This document shows, piece after piece, positions 30,795-44,600 of a stretch of 64,000 bases of DNA. Position 1 is the stretch's first letter. The number at the start of each line of letters is the position of its first letter. Below the pieces are notes generated by a model that saw only the letters and a list, made by a program, of their open reading frames with translations, did no database searches and was not told where the DNA came from. The stretch comes from Phoronis australis. Lineage: Eukaryota > Phoronida > Phoronidae. The position numbers and the translations under genes were made by a program. The DNA is taken from assembly GCA_002633005.1 (NCBI GenBank), contig NMRA01000044.1, positions 787,568 to 851,567 on the forward strand. Reading direction: 5' to 3'.

Positions 30795-33384
30795 CTTTTT
30801 AACCTTAAGTCCTGCAAGACAGAAAAAGATTAACAATGCTATGGATATTGACAAATTATTGAAACCTTGCAAGATCTTTGTGCTTTGATTCGAAAATAAA
30901 GGATACTCTACCTGTTTTTCGTGCTGTTTGGTTTCGATATGCGCTTGTACCGATCTATAACATTCGTACAAGCTATTCTAAAAATTTTGTTATGTGGCGA
31001 GTTCTTATAGTACGTCGACGTGGGATTTGGCAAGTGTTCATTACGTCGATAACGAAAGGCAGACGTGTGTATTCCTCGAAAGAGCGAGGAAACAAAAAGA
31101 TAACATATTTTAAAAGTCATCGAGCTGCAAAAAGAGAAGAGTAATATGGACTTTTGATAAAGTAGCAGACCTCCGCCAAATTGTCGTTCTCTGTTTTACG
31201 GCAGTTTGTGTTTGTGGGTTTGCTCATACTCTCGTAGCCCTCAAATTGCAACAATTTATGCAGAAATTGAAAGTGACGCACGATGGAAAATGAACATTAA
31301 CACTGAGATATTGGGAATAAACAGTTGCCGTGTTATCGCCGTTCTGTCAACATTGATATCGTAACGTATACGGGAACCGCTTTTACTCATGAAGATTCAA
31401 ATCGTTGTTTTTGACGTCATTGCAGCGGGTTGTTAATTTTCAAGTGTAAGTATTATGTTCACAAAATTACGACAATTTGTACTTCTAAGGTCAGTTCAAA
31501 TTGTGCCATTTTGACGGTAACGACAGTCTCTTCAAATCCACAAACCACAAATTGTGACACTAAAACATTATGGCAATTTGTCGGCCGGATGTTCGTTAAA
31601 ATTGTCGCAATTTAGCATTACGACGGTTCGTGGTCATATAGCCTCCTTAACACCTGTTGATGATGGAAACCACTTCTTACATGACACGTCATTTCACAAT
31701 AGTTAATTTGTCGCGAGTGGTGGAAATGCCCCTTTAAGTTACATCGACTGTAGACATTAACTAGAGACAGCTGACAGAAAATAGTGAAGACAGAGCGGAA
31801 GCACTTGCATCACATTCAAAATTTGCGATTAAAAATCAACATTTAAGTGGAATCGGTTTGGAAGGCAATTTATGATCGTGGCAATACAGTGTGCACGGTC
31901 CTAAGCTTTTGAAATTCTACGATGTATTTGACTAGGAGACCCCTTTCCCTGCAAACTGTATACATGTATATCGTTTAAGTTTATGAGCCTCGGCGAGTTG
32001 ATTCTCGTGGGACTGTATGCAGTCTATTATGTTGCCTATAGGGGGCAGTTTGGCCTAGTCCACAGATAAGCAATTGAAAAAATAGATGAAGACTTAACGA
32101 ACCTGGAGGTGTTTCTAACAGTCTGAATTTTCGACCAAAGGACAGTATAAAAATTGTCGATAACCAAGAAATATTGTTGAGAACCGGAACAAGGTGAAAA
32201 CTTCACTAATAGAACATTTTCGTACCTTCTCGTTTCGCCTCATTGTCTGTGAAAGTGTCTCAACTATCCGTAAATAGTTGATGGTTGTGGTACTTTTTTT
32301 CAATATCGTATGAGGCATCGTTGTAATTATATTTAGTTAAACATTTAATGTTTCATAGGCCACCTGCCTTTTGAAACAATTCTCACAGTTTTACCACGAC
32401 ACTCGCGGTCAGTAAATACAGACGCATGTGGCATAGAGATAATAAAAACAATTATTCAATTAGGCCTCTTGCAACAAGCTTTTTCTTAGTTGAAATTATT
32501 CTATGTAATTCTTTATTTCAGCTTACGAACAGCTCATACAAGCGTAGACAATCGATGTTAGTCACGAATTTACGGTGAGGCACGAATGAATGCAAAATTT
32601 GAAGAAAGAATATGTATGTTATTTGGCTACCATGCCAACTGGCGGCATAGTAACCGTCCGCAGTACATTCGCATGCGTAGCAGCGAGTGACTGATATCGT
32701 AATGTTTCATTATTAAACACCACCGATTAGCACCGTCAACCGCTATCTGTAATTTGGTTCTGAGCTGAATCCATCTTTCATACCGCAGTTGCGACGGTTT
32801 TCGCTAATGCGACGAAATCTCTGCTAGTATACGCATGTGGAATATTGGCCAATCTTCGCTTTTCCTTTGCATAAAGTCATCTCTCCACTCCTGGAGTTTG
32901 TTAAATTTACACGAACACTAATTGAGGGTGTTCTTGTAAATATGAGAAGTGTGGGCGAACTCGTGTACCGGTGACCAGGATCTGTCGAGAAGAATTACTT
33001 AAACGATATTTGGGGTAAGTTCTTCATTTACGACTGTTATCTGAAAGTCTGTTGGTTTTAGCCAGTGTTTGGATTGTGTATCTGGTACGTTAGAAAATAA
33101 GACATTTGTTGAAGAAATTTCAGCGTGTGATTAAATGTAGGTGTATTCCCCTAGTGAGCGCGAGCTCGAATTCTCGTAACATGCAGAGAAATGTATTGAT
33201 GAACTGATTAAACCAATGTTGAGGAATGCAATGTCAGTCTCGGTCAGACGAGTGTGTTAAACTTTTTTAACGATTTACAACTGGCGTGTGCGACAAATCT
33301 ATGTAGATATATAAGACACAAATTGAACCTGACATAGCACGAAACGCGAAGTTGCAACACGAAACACATACAAGGGTCTAGTTT
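30609..33384 (-). repeat. Gene 3 leader (copy U3)
   Basis: It is collinear with the gene 1 leader, without the Kolobok insertion, and with many stretches almost identical to 5960-7777. It contains exon 1 of gene 3, the acceptor 'TCTTGCAG' just before it, and a conserved donor (AACAG then GTAGAG) at about 30906-30911 marking the end of a likely 5'-UTR exon. The promoter of the gene should lie in the shared block upstream. Confidence 0.8.
30749..30794 (-). CDS. Gene 3 exon 1: signal peptide
   Basis: Reads MMLATSIVTLLLVNQ plus one base, then donor GTGAGT. Compared with genes 1 and 2, the first ATG has become AAG and the next codon has become ATG, so translation should start one codon later (46 instead of 49 nt). 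Confidence 0.8.
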
Positions 33385-36300
33385 ACCCGTGTTCCGCCAA
33401 TTGTGTGAAAGACAACAAAACAGCCGTATTCACGTTTTACGTTAAATATCGGGTCGACCGTCCCTGTATATTGGCCTATGGTAGGCCTAGTCCATGTATC
33501 CACAGCATGTTTGCCATTTGTGAGTAACCTTATTGAGCAACCTGGGATGAAGAGTTCACGAAATCCAAATTACCTCTCAAACACAGAATTAAGGAAGCGG
33601 CACGTAACAGCCGGGGGGTGGCTTTTACGACCGACCGGCGCTGCTACATGTAATCCCAACCTGACAAGTCGGACACATACAGTCTGGACTCTTGATCTTG
33701 CTGCAAAGATATTATTTTCTGGCCTATTTATTCATTTTAAGAGGCATTACAGTAAATTTTTGTTGACCTCTGTCTAAACCTGCAAGCAAAACATTTCACA
33801 CGGTTTCTGCATGGCCTTATAATACGCCAACTCAAGCAGTCAATTTGAAGGTGTTAGTGTAAACAGTTCGCGTTTCCACGCTAATTCGCAATCCATCGCC
33901 TGTAGACTGATAAAATGAAAACGGAGAAATTGTTCTTCTCTAGTGCACTGAACCACGCGATCGTGAACTAAAGGGATTCCTGTTACAAGTACAGAATAGC
34001 AGAAGTGAGAGTTAAAGTAAAATGGTTGTGACAGTGAAAAATGCGTTTTCGCTTACAATTGCTCATCAAGTCGCATTTGATTGTTCAAGCGAATGACATC
34101 GATATATCACGACTTAATTGTCAGTATTGAAAAACTGTCTAAATCTTGCTTCATTTGAAGTAACATTAGAGGCAGATCTACTGAGAAATCATACCAAGGG
34201 GCGAGAAAAAAGGCAGAATTATAGTAATAGACACATTTCCATTTTATTTATGTGTCGCTCAATGATTTCTGCTTGGTAATGAAATACAGGGTGTCTGAAA
34301 ATATCAATGCTTGATTCCTGTTTCGGTGTAGTTCAGTTTATGGAACAGTTCTCTGTAGCATGTTAATATTGAACACAAGTACAGAACAGCCAATGAACAT
34401 TGAAGCAAAACATCGGCTGAAATATTTTATCATTTACGTTCAACACTTGTGGTTCCCTTACCTTGGATTTTTCTTCTGCGTTCCTGGTAGTGAGTTGTTT
34501 GTCATAAATGGGCCCTCGCGAAGGTGCTTTGGCCGGGAGTACACAGCTTTTTGACGTGGGTTGGGTGTGCCGCGGGGAAATTAAGATAGTCACTATTGTA
34601 GGGAGTCGGCAATATGAAATACACACAATTTTAGCGGGTTAGCACGATTAAAATGAAATCGTTTCAGGGATTTCAATCCCTTTTATCTATTGAAAAAAGT
34701 TGAATAAACAACCTTTCGGGCTGTATTTTATTTAACACAACAATTCTCAGTAAGATACGGATCAAACCCGCCTGTGAAGTAATGTTATACAATGAACCCA
34801 ATTGTAATATCATAACCCTTGTATGGGGAGTTTCGTATTCGGTAAAGGCACCCTCAGGCAGGGAAAGGGGCCTTTTGAAATTTACCCTTCTGATCAGCAC
34901 GGCCTCTCCATTTTCAGCTCACAAAGCAACGCGTACCGTTATATCGGGCCGCGAAAGAGCCCGAGCCCCGCGGAATACACTCGTATTACGACGCACCAGC
35001 CGGATGATCACCTGCATTATCCCGGATTAAAAAATTGGATATGAATTTTCAGCGTTTTCGGTATCGGTAAAACTGACAATTTTAAAAGTGCAAACAAACG
35101 TTTGTAATCTGCCCATTGTGCTTGAGGTACTAGCGCTTTTGTCAGTGCGTCTCAAAGAAATCAAGGTGGACCCATAAGAATGAACAATCCACGAAACGTT
35201 TGCTTTGTTGCTAAGATATCTGCCATCGATTTTGCACTCATGCACCGGTGCGTGAGGCTGCGTTTGTATCCGTAATTAGGGGCATGCGCCTAGATGCGAA
35301 ACACTTGAGCAAAAACCGAGGGTCAACTTTTTCAAGTAGCATACTGCTGAAATTTATAAATCCGTCACAAAACAGTGAGCAATGTCGTGTATTCAATTAC
35401 ACATGAATTGAGTCCAACAAACGGACAAATGACACACTCTCGATTTAAGACATGAACATGCGTAAGGGACGCCGCATTTGTCTACAAGTGAAGCGTGTGA
35501 GCCAATTCGTTTTTGAGAAAACTGCATGCGTACACTGCTTGCCTTGAGATTTTACGCCTCAGGTGTATGGTTGACCAATTTTACAAAGATCTTCTAAAGT
35601 GTACTTCGATGAGAACTGGACTGCGTTCCGCAAGACGCTTGCATGAGGAAAACAAGACTGTGATCACATGCTTTGCTTATAACGCATTACGATATCTTGC
35701 GCGATCTTGTGTTTTTGAGAGGTTCTTGCGTCTATGGAACTCTGCTCTGGTGACAAAACGTGTTGCGTGGTCCTGGAAGTTGTTTCGGTTTGTTTGTAAC
35801 AGAAATCTGCTGATCCAGGAGTTCCGACAAGGGACAAACATAATGGCTGCTTGAAATTCTTCCGGACTCCTTGAACCCCCATCTGGATGGATCCACACCT
35901 GATGAGACACCGTCACACCCGACAATTTTTGTTCATTTTCACCATGTCATTAAGTAATAACATTAATTTTAATTCAATTTTATTTATTGTGAAAGTGACC
36001 TAGCAGAGGGGTCCGGTCTCGAAGTGCGTTTGTTTTCACCATAGAATTATTCAATTTGATAATTTTAATTTGAATTTAATCTCTGTATGCTTCTACTTCG
36101 TCATATAGGCCTATTGTCTATCAATAATTTATTCCAGCGATACATTGACAGCCCGTCTGGGACAGATTTTATGTTCTTCTGATATATTTTATACAACGTT
36201 TGGCTATGATGTGTCTGCCGCGCTCATGTCTGATCGACAGCCAGGGAAATCCTGACGCCCACAATATTTAATCTTGACGCGTAAATAGGTTTTACAAAAT

Positions 36301-36783
36301 TATCTCGAAATAGATGACTAATTTATAGTTCAGTGCGAGGCTTCTGTAGACATCATTAGTATTTTCTCAACTTTGGAAGATATTGGCTAAAGGTAACCTA
36401 CATCTGCAGCGAACAAAGCCAAACAATTTGATAACTTTGAGGTACTAACCTTTTTTACTTTAATGAAGTTAATATATACATGTTTTTCGAACCGCATGAG
36501 CATTTTAAAATTTGTTTTCCCGTTGACTCGGTTCATTCCTCATGACCGGTAGCGTCTGCCTGTTGTACCGCAATTCTTTTCTTACAGGCGCCTTTCTTTC
36601 CTCGCAAGTCACTTTTCACACTCAGTTAAGAATTGCAGACAGGTTTGAAACATGGCATCAATCACGTGCTTACGCACCCCCCCCCCNCCCCCCCCACGTC
36701 ATACAATGGTAAAAGTTCTAGAGGATTACGGTTTTCTCACACGTTGCAAGTACCGCGCTATTGTCTTGCTTCTGTGGAACGCA
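33385..36783. other. Gene-poor stretch
   Basis: No supported gene. A plus frame at 35513-35854 (113 codons) overlaps antisense frames and has no domain I know. 34830-35035 is richer in GC than its surroundings and open on both strands. A poly-C run with one N lies at about 36669-36687. Confidence 0.5.
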
Positions 36784-36932
36784 GCCCAGGCTCCCGTTCA
36801 GCAACACTAGGACCATACTTTTTAGCAAGACTTCGCGAGATACTGTCAGGCATTTTAAGTGAGAACACGTGACTTTGGCTAGATTTTAGCTAAGTGCTAG
36901 CGTAGGTCCTAGCGTATGTCCTAGCGCCAAGG
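36784..36932 (+). mobile_element. Short TIR element (MITE), copy 2
   Basis: It has the same layout as 39798-39958: 'AGGCTCCCGTTCAG', a 'CTAGGACC' block, 'CTTCGCGAGAT', 'AGAACACGTGACTTTG', then repeated 'AGGTCCTAGCG'-type words. Confidence 0.7.
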
Positions 36933-38544
36933 CTGATCGTGTCCTCGAGGGCAATTTCTGGTGAAAGAAATATTCAGCGATTGCTATCAGTGCTCATATT
37001 GCAGAACCATTGAGACGAAATCCAAATAATTTCATGAACAGTCTCATTTTCAAGCCTGTCTGTCAACTACGCTCTTGCGTTCTAACATATACAGAAGGGA
37101 AGACACGGAGATACTTCTTCACGGCTAAAGATGTCTGAAAACAATTAGAACCATTGTTCTCTGTTGGGTCACTGTCTTACGTCACTTTAATACAGATTGG
37201 GGTTATTTTGTGCGCCAAGAAAATTGCGAACTCTAAACGCAATACGAGAAACCATATAACCAAGCTGTCAGTATTTTATCCCGAAGGTCAGTTAATTAGT
37301 TTTACCTGGCTGCCCTGGTGAGGGATTTTATCAGTATAAAAGCTTCATCTCATCAATAGTTTAGTTGTTGCGTGATCCGAAGGATCTGCAAGCGTATCAC
37401 CAAGGTAACCATTTAAAAACGTTGTCGGCCGGGAGTAAAAAACAAGTGAACACCAGGATGGTATGTACTGTTGAGCTTGTCTTGTGATGTAGCGTGTCTT
37501 GAGACTTGCCATGTGCCTAAATATACATCTGAGTGCATGCGATTTCATATTTTATTGACTTAAACGTACACATTCTAAAGGAATTCTTCCTACAGATAAT
37601 ATCTGATGATGAGCCCTAGAGCGTATACCGTTTCTGGTACACCACGTGAAAGGAAAACGCACCACCCACGTCAACATGAAATAAAGATCAATTTATGCAG
37701 TTAAGAGAGTGTATGTTTCCTACGGCACCGTTGGTTAGGTTTATTCTATATAACATCCAAGTACGTGTTGCCGTGTCCTGTTTCTCATGAAGAGTATTGT
37801 TGTCTTTGTATGACACTCGCTGACAATGTTCGCTTTAGGAAACATTGCAAACCACATGTATAGTTGTAGTTCCGAAAGTATACCTGTAAGCCGATATTCG
37901 GTAATTTTTTCGAACATAGGCCAGGGGACTGTATCTGGGGTGTCTGCTCGCCGAAACGCCCGGTATTAACAAACTAACTACCACGAGTATTTTAATGTGA
38001 ACTACAGCAGTCACGAGGCAAATACGAAAGATCTTCAAACGCAAATCACTGTTGGATTTTATAAGCACTGTGCATTTTAGTGTCGGTTCTCTCGTTTGTA
38101 CTTGTATTTTATTTCTTTATTTTTGTGCTTTGAATGCTCACGATTTTATCTAGCATCACAACCTCAAATGAGATTTTGGAGAACTTTATAACAAACATGG
38201 TATTGGAGCTGCGTTGCGGTGGCGATTTATTTCACTATGAGGAATTTCGATGACACGAGAACTGCGTCGAGGCCGTTTCCTAGAATTTGGTTACGAGTGT
38301 AACCTCAAGATCGTTCTGGTTTTTGCAACACGAGATTGAAATTTGCCTATTTGCCAGAAAGTACTGCAAACTCCGTAGACCGATATGATCTGGTTACGTG
38401 GCATTCTGTAAACGGGTAAAGGTAAATAACGCAAGATTAATTTCATTACATCGACAACTGAAAACGGGCAAATAAAATACCAATTTCACTATCATTGCGG
38501 CAACGTTAATTTCCCGTTCGTTCAGTAGATCGAATTTGAAATCA
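36933..38544. other. Stretch without supported genes
   Basis: Only short frames without domains (for example minus 37345-37548 and 37835-38068). Confidence 0.5.
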
Positions 38545-39159
38545 CAGTGGCGGATCTAGGATATCACAAGGGGGGCCAACATGTTGTCTATAAACATTTG
38601 CGCAAAGCACGATTGTAGATGCGTATAGTATGGGGGGAGGTCGGGAGGGGGTTTTGACTCCCTCCCGCCAGGAAAATTTTTCTGTTTTTTTCCTCTAAAA
38701 ATCAAGCATTTTCCTTGATTCCTGAAATATTATCAAGGAAAAAAAACACGAAGAACGTGTCAAACTTGCAAAACTGCAAGTACCAGACTCGAACTCACGA
38801 CCTGGCGGATAGAACGCGTGCGCTTTACCACTGCACCACAATTATTCTAAGAGACCTACTTGTTTATGGTCCACAGCGTTTGCGCACGAAACCTACTTCT
38901 TTTTGTAATATTTATTACACTTTTTATATTTTGTGCAATCAGTTCGTAACAAATTTGTTGTATTTAAAATAGTCTTCAAGTGTGTTGGCATTAATGACGC
39001 GATTGCTTTGGAAATCGTCTTAAGTTAAGGTTTGACAAAGAGAGAATTATGAGTTTCTGAGTGATTCACTAAGGTTTCGATTAAAATTCACATCTTACTA
39101 GCAGCTTCTGTTTTTTCATCGTCACTCAGATTGGCGCCCCCCCCNTAAATCCGCCTATG
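38545..39159. mobile_element. CAGTGGCGG-type DNA element with 5-bp TSD
   Basis: The left end CAGTGGCGGATCTA and right end TAAATCCGCCTATG are imperfect inverted repeats. The 5-bp duplication AATCA flanks both (38540-38544, 39160-39164). G-runs and C-runs lie just inside the ends. A tRNA-like segment sits within it (38778-38843). Confidence 0.75.
38778..38843 (-). repeat. tRNA-derived segment (SINE-like)
   Basis: The minus strand shows an A-box-like TGGTGCAGTGGTAAAG and a B-box-like GAGTTCGAGTCT at tRNA spacing. The acceptor stem does not close, so it is a tRNA-derived repeat rather than a tRNA gene. Confidence 0.55.
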
Positions 39160-39797
39160 AATCACACCACATCTTTAATATGTACTCAAATATTCAGAGC
39201 ACATATTTCCGCATCAACACATGAAAATATTTTTTTGCCATGTTCAGTTTAACTGCAACTATTATCGTTTGTGTTTACTAACCAGGCGCTCTATTAGACC
39301 CACAATATGTTATTGCCGCATGACAATTGTTAGCCAGAATGAAGCGCTTGATTACTTCTTCTTTTAATTAAAGTGAAATATAGCAGTGTTTATGCTGTAA
39401 TACTAATTACTTTCTACAATAAATCTGTGATACCAAACCGTAATACTAATTACTCGTGCTTTCGTCTGTGGCAGCTCTTATGATTACAAAATACGCTTTC
39501 CTTTGTTTCGCCATTGATGAAAGCATCAGTTTCATCAATCAAGTGTGTTATCGATAAAATAGCTCCATTTGGTAAATTACGCTCGTGTATGCATTCTGTA
39601 CTATCAGCATTTCTGTATGAAAGAGGGTGGATTGTGCCTATCAACTTCAGAGAATTTTATTGTTGGTTGTGAATCACCAGAAATTTAAAATTCGGTTTCC
39701 GTGAAATTGGGGCTTAGTATTCTTTTAATAGTCACATACTTCGCAAGCGACGTCGGAGTGTGTAAAATTCTGATCTTTAAATAATAAAGGCTAATGA
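39160..39797. other. Stretch without supported genes
   Basis: AT-rich. The minus frame 39450-39644 has no recognisable domain. Confidence 0.5.
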
Positions 39798-39958
39798 ACC
39801 AGCCTCCCGTTCAGTAATGCTAGGACCTCGCTAAAAATCAAGACTTCGCGAGATTACGTGAGATATTGCCGTGCATTTTAAATGAGAACACGTGACTTTG
39901 ACTAGGTTTTGGCTAGGTCCTAGCGTAGGTCCTAGCGTCTTCTGAACGCAAGCCAGGT
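39798..39958 (+). mobile_element. Short TIR element (MITE), copy 3 (best preserved)
   Basis: Terminal repeats of about 31 bp: ACCAGCCTCCCGTTCAG..CTAGGACCT at the left, and at the right the complement of ACCTGGCTTGCGTTCAG..CTAGGACCT. The interior is about 100 bp and noncoding. The target duplication is unclear. Confidence 0.75.
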
Positions 39959-42300
39959 CTTAGGAGACTATTGTCTTGGCCTTGCGCGATGCGTTGACTA
40001 GATTATTGAAACTCGTTGAAGCGCATTACATGACTGTCATGTATGGATTATAAAAGCATTTTTTTATAAAATGTTTTTTGCGTGTTCTAACACTCCTGGA
40101 AAATGTTTCTTAAGACCGCTATAAAGTGGCAAAGATGTGAATGACGGAGGATGTGACGCGAAGTCACTCAAACACGTCTACTCGCCATGTTAACCTAAAC
40201 CGGAAGTCAGAAATAAATTCTTCTCTTTTATTTAAAAAGTTTGATGCACCCTGAGATCTTTGTTTTGCAGATTATTAACTATGTCTTGAATTTTCTGATG
40301 AGTGGCTGTTTATTTGTCGAGCCAAACGTTGGACATAAGAGTCAGCTTGCTGTAGCATCAAGTACATGTATATAGATGGCGCTTTTGCAGAAAAGGATTG
40401 CCGCTTGGCTTACACACCACCTTGAACAATCGACTAGTTTATTCAAATACTCCACACGTTACGTTTTTATTACATGTACTCAACTCCAGTGTTTCGCACA
40501 CAAGCACATGTATGTAATCTTAACATCGCCACGGGTCTGTTGTGACATGTATTGTCGCACCTGACTCATACTGTCGCTCAGGTGACAATATATATGTCAA
40601 GTGCGATAGTATATGTCGCAACACAGGGGTCTCTTGTACCTGTATATGTTTTCGTTCTTTTCGTCCGTTACATGTACTTTTCAGTTAATTACTTAATGTA
40701 GATTTAGAATCATGTGAACTCCTCTGGCTACAGCTGATAGCTTAACTTCTCTCTCACTAGTATATGTGCACCGCATGCGCGCACCCAGCCTAAAAATGGG
40801 GGGCTCGAATTTTTTAGAATGTTGACCTTTTACTGAGATTCACGGGGTACGTTCAGAGCTATGAATTGTGCATTCGCCGAATTTGGTAGTTCCTGCCTTT
40901 TTGGTGGACTTTTGTGTCGTTTTCCACTTTTTTCGGAGGTTTTTGTTTCTCTAAGGCAGACCTGTTTACCCATTTCGCCAAATGGGGGGCTCGTTAGCCC
41001 CCCAAAATGATTCCATCTCCCCCGAGTCTAGTCCCCCCCCGAGCCCAGCCCCCCGAGCCAAGCTTTCTCACCCACCATTTCAGTGGTTTCAACGGCCTGA
41101 ACGTGACAGAGACTGATAACCAGCGGATATCGTGCAACGTTTTCATTAAATTTGTTTTTAGAAGCATTCTTGTTTTTAGTTTTGTTTTTCAAGTTAAAAA
41201 TTAAGATGTTGAAGTAAATTTATGATATAATAAGTCAAAAACAAAAATGATTCTTTAATTCAAATTTGTTTTTCTCGCGATGAACGCGTAGAAGTCGTCC
41301 GATTCCTAACACAAGCAAATGCCATTCTACATCGCCATCTGGTGTTCGAGGATAAACGTAAACCTGTCTCAGGGATTGCTTCCGTGAGGCGGTATGATCA
41401 TTAGGCTACCTAACGAGACTCAAGGGGACTTTTTATAATTCTTGTTGGTTTCTGTAGACTTCTTGGAGTCATTAGCTTTACAAAGAATCATAAAATAACA
41501 AAATCCGTTGTATTTTATTACGATTTTATTAGAAGTCACCGGTTCCCGACGTAGGCTGCCCATTAATTCTCAAGTACCCGCGACTGAATTAACTGAAATC
41601 GAGGTGCTCACGTACGTTGTCAGCTTATTGTTGTGCAGTGAAAAATAGCCGTCGTAAAAAAATCAAGATAGATATTTTCCTGAGTGTCTGAGAAGCAGAG
41701 ACTGGGTAGCTGAAGCATATTGGAAGAATAAGGATCTGGGAACGAAATCGAGCGCGGGACTGTCGTGCGGGGTGAGTTGAGCGTTGATAGACAATATATA
41801 ATGCTTGCAGAGTTTGACTAATTAACCTATTGACATCTTTGGTAAGTCTTACAATCAAAATAATTCGAATGTTCTTGGTCAAATACAAATAAAAAATTCG
41901 CTCTCCAAAATAGCCAACTATGCTTTGAAAACTAGATAACTTGATAATTATAACATCTTACCAATGCAGTTTTGATTGTAACAAAAACAGAGAATTGTAT
42001 TTTTGGTTATCATACCTGAGCTTTGAAATTGCATACATTTGAGCCGGGCAAGGTGAGCTTGTGAGTAAGGCGGTAGATGAAGGTCACGTGGTAGGCCTGC
42101 AACGGGGAGGTCGATGATCATCTCGAAGTATTTTTAATGAAAAAGCTCCAAACAATTGAAGTGTTGTCTGACACAAAATTCGAATAACCTGTGAGGACGT
42201 CGTGAACGATAATGTTACATGGGAAATATGATTTACATTTCGTATTCTTACACGAAGATTCGCTGGTTCCCTGCGAGCTGCTAGGTGGTAGCCAGCACGC
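39959..42300. other. Stretch without supported genes
   Basis: It includes a G/C-rich short region at 40795-41065 with complementary G and C runs ('GGGGGGCTCG', 'GAGCCCAGCCCCCC'), perhaps another degenerate element. No exons supported. Confidence 0.5.
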
Positions 42301-42339
42301 AAGTATCATTTAATTTTCCTCGGGAAATTTTTTACACCG

Positions 42340-42960
42340 GCGTTTCTGATTGGCTGGTCGAATTCTCAACAGGGAGCGCTTTACCCAAACGAATTGGCAT
42401 GACTGATGGAAGAAGTGTAAATATGGTCTGTTGTGCAGACAAATCGGTGCTTAAAATTCATGTTCAAGAAATGTGAATCCCCGAAAATTGTGGTTGCACC
42501 TCTTTGGAGTGCATCTTTCTACTATCGCTGACTTTTGTTTACGTTGCTGTCCTGTATTCATACAATAGGAATAACACACTAGTTAAACCGGCCAAATGAC
42601 GACGTGTTTACTGAGTTGTACACGTATAAGCTTCAAGCACGCGGCTATTAACATTACTCCAGAAACAAAATAGTTGCTGCTACGACAATTGACAAGGCTA
42701 AAAATCGTTTGTAGTCCGCCATTTTCTACCTTTGGTGTAAAGCTAACCAATGACTGCCGAGGTTACATCAACCACTGATAATGCGCGTGCTGCTGCCTGC
42801 TACCTGCCTGCTGACTCCGCACGCAGGGAACCAGCGAGACACGGAGACAGCCACTTCTGTCCTCTGATTGGCTTAAACGTCGTGCGATTCCGGTATGAGG
42901 CAATATGGCCTGGACGTCAGATGACACTACCTGTATTCGCGATATGACCAATCAGATAGT
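42340..42960 (+). promoter_or_regulatory. CCAAT-box cluster, possible promoter
   Basis: CCAAT or its complement ATTGG occurs at about 42350, 42748, 42868 and 42940, within a less AT-rich stretch that precedes a possible first exon. Suggestive only. Confidence 0.3.
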
Positions 42961-43018
42961 GCATAAATCATATATCCCGACAACGAAGCGAACAGGAGAT
43001 GCTAGTATACTAAGACAG
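42905..43018 (+). CDS. Possible first coding exon, unknown protein
   Basis: An ATG in fair context (CAATATGG) opens 38 codons, MAWTSDDTTCIRDMTNQIVH.., ending '..DASILRQ' at CAG followed by GTAAGA (43019 on). The frame stays open beyond the donor to 43108, so it may also be a short unspliced frame. No domain recognised. Confidence 0.25.
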
Positions 43019-43108
43019 GTAAGAATAAATGATCTAACAGAAGGGAGAATCCGGAAAGAAGCATCAACGATCGAGCAATATACTTCAATACCTCATGTGT
43101 TGATCGGT

Positions 43109-44600
43109 TAAATACCAACAAATAAGAATATATGTGTAGAAAAATATGAAAGATTTTTGACCCAGCCACGAGCTATGCAGACAGCTTGACCATAGGCTAT
43201 CATAGAGTATCTATGGCTTGACAGTACCACTGTCCCAATTAGCCCAGAGTAGAGACGGTGTCCATCCCATAAGCCATCCATACTCAGGAAGCTTTTGGCG
43301 GTGAATTATGCCTCATACTGATTAAACCATCAAGGTGCACATAGAGAGGAACAGTTTAGTTTAGGAGGCCGTCGATGTTAATTTTTTCCAGCTGGAACTA
43401 ATACCTGCGGTACTCCGAAATCAAACTGTTTTCGAAAAGATCTTCGTTCAGTTGGCCAAATCGGCAAATGACCATTTTACATAAGGAGTATTTTTGATAT
43501 AATGACTTTAATTTTGTGTTAGACTTTATTTGGCCAGTTTTCACCCAAATCGGTGCACCAAAGCTACGAGTCTATCATGTTGGTGGTCTGTGACGTGAGC
43601 GAGGTTTGATGTGTTCCAAACTCGCTCGTTTCAAATGTTGTGTCCCAGTGGTGAGTGGCATTATAGTTACGTTAGCGATTAGCTTTAGCGTTCTTCTTAC
43701 AAGCTCACTTGAGTGATGCTCTAAATCAAAAATGCGGAAGGAGCAAGACGGTGTCGCCCTCAGGAATTCCAGCGTCGAACCCGTAAACCCAAGACCAGAA
43801 TAGCAAACCCCAAACCGCCCAATACCCGTTAAACGAACTTCATAACCGCCGGGTATTAAACTCCAAGCATAAACATACGTATCACGTTGTTTTATATCTA
43901 GTGACTCCAAGCCCGAACTAAGGGTGCGGGTGAAGAATAAAGTCCCCACGGCGGGCATGGAGTTTAGTCACCTGGCATGGCGTATTTACGGAGCATGCGT
44001 AGGATTTAAGGTTGCAGTTACAGCGAGTTTGCTCAGGACCACACACTCATCAAACTCCACACATTCGCCGAAAATGTTCGATGACAGGTGATCAAACCCC
44101 AACCCCGATGTTGAGCAGAGTCCTCGTCCGCACTTAAGGTCCGGATGGCTGTCGCTACGGGAATGGGATTTAGGGGATGTTAACAGCAAAGTATAAAAGC
44201 GTGTTCCACCGTTGTATGCAACCATTGAAAAATTCAAACGTGATTCTGACGATGAAAACAAAGAGCATTGGCAGCCTAACAATGCGGACTACACCGGCAA
44301 CACACCATGGGCTAGCCGAAAATTATCGAAATTAATGGCCAAACGAAGGAGATGCTGTGAACTGAATAAATAAAGAAAGCGAAGTTCGTCACTGCGTTTG
44401 GACAGCAGCATGCTAAGTCTATAGGACATGGCTGTAAGTAAAACGTTGATATAAGCAAATCAATGTTTTATCGCTCAAATGATGAGAAGTAGTGCACTGT
44501 GTTTTTTTCCAACAAAATTTGATGGTTAAGATACTACGAAAACTTTTGAAAACGTGATCGAGATGCGTCTAAAAATCGACAGGGATGTATCAAGATGTAT
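43109..44600. other. Stretch with two unassigned minus-strand frames
   Basis: Minus frames 43575-43958 (127 codons) and 43986-44282 (98 codons) are consecutive but I recognise no family, and splice signals are not convincing. They may be chance. Confidence 0.3.

Noticed and set aside
43575-43958. 127-codon minus frame as a gene
   Set aside because: No family match, no supporting splice signals or promoter; kept only as an unassigned frame.
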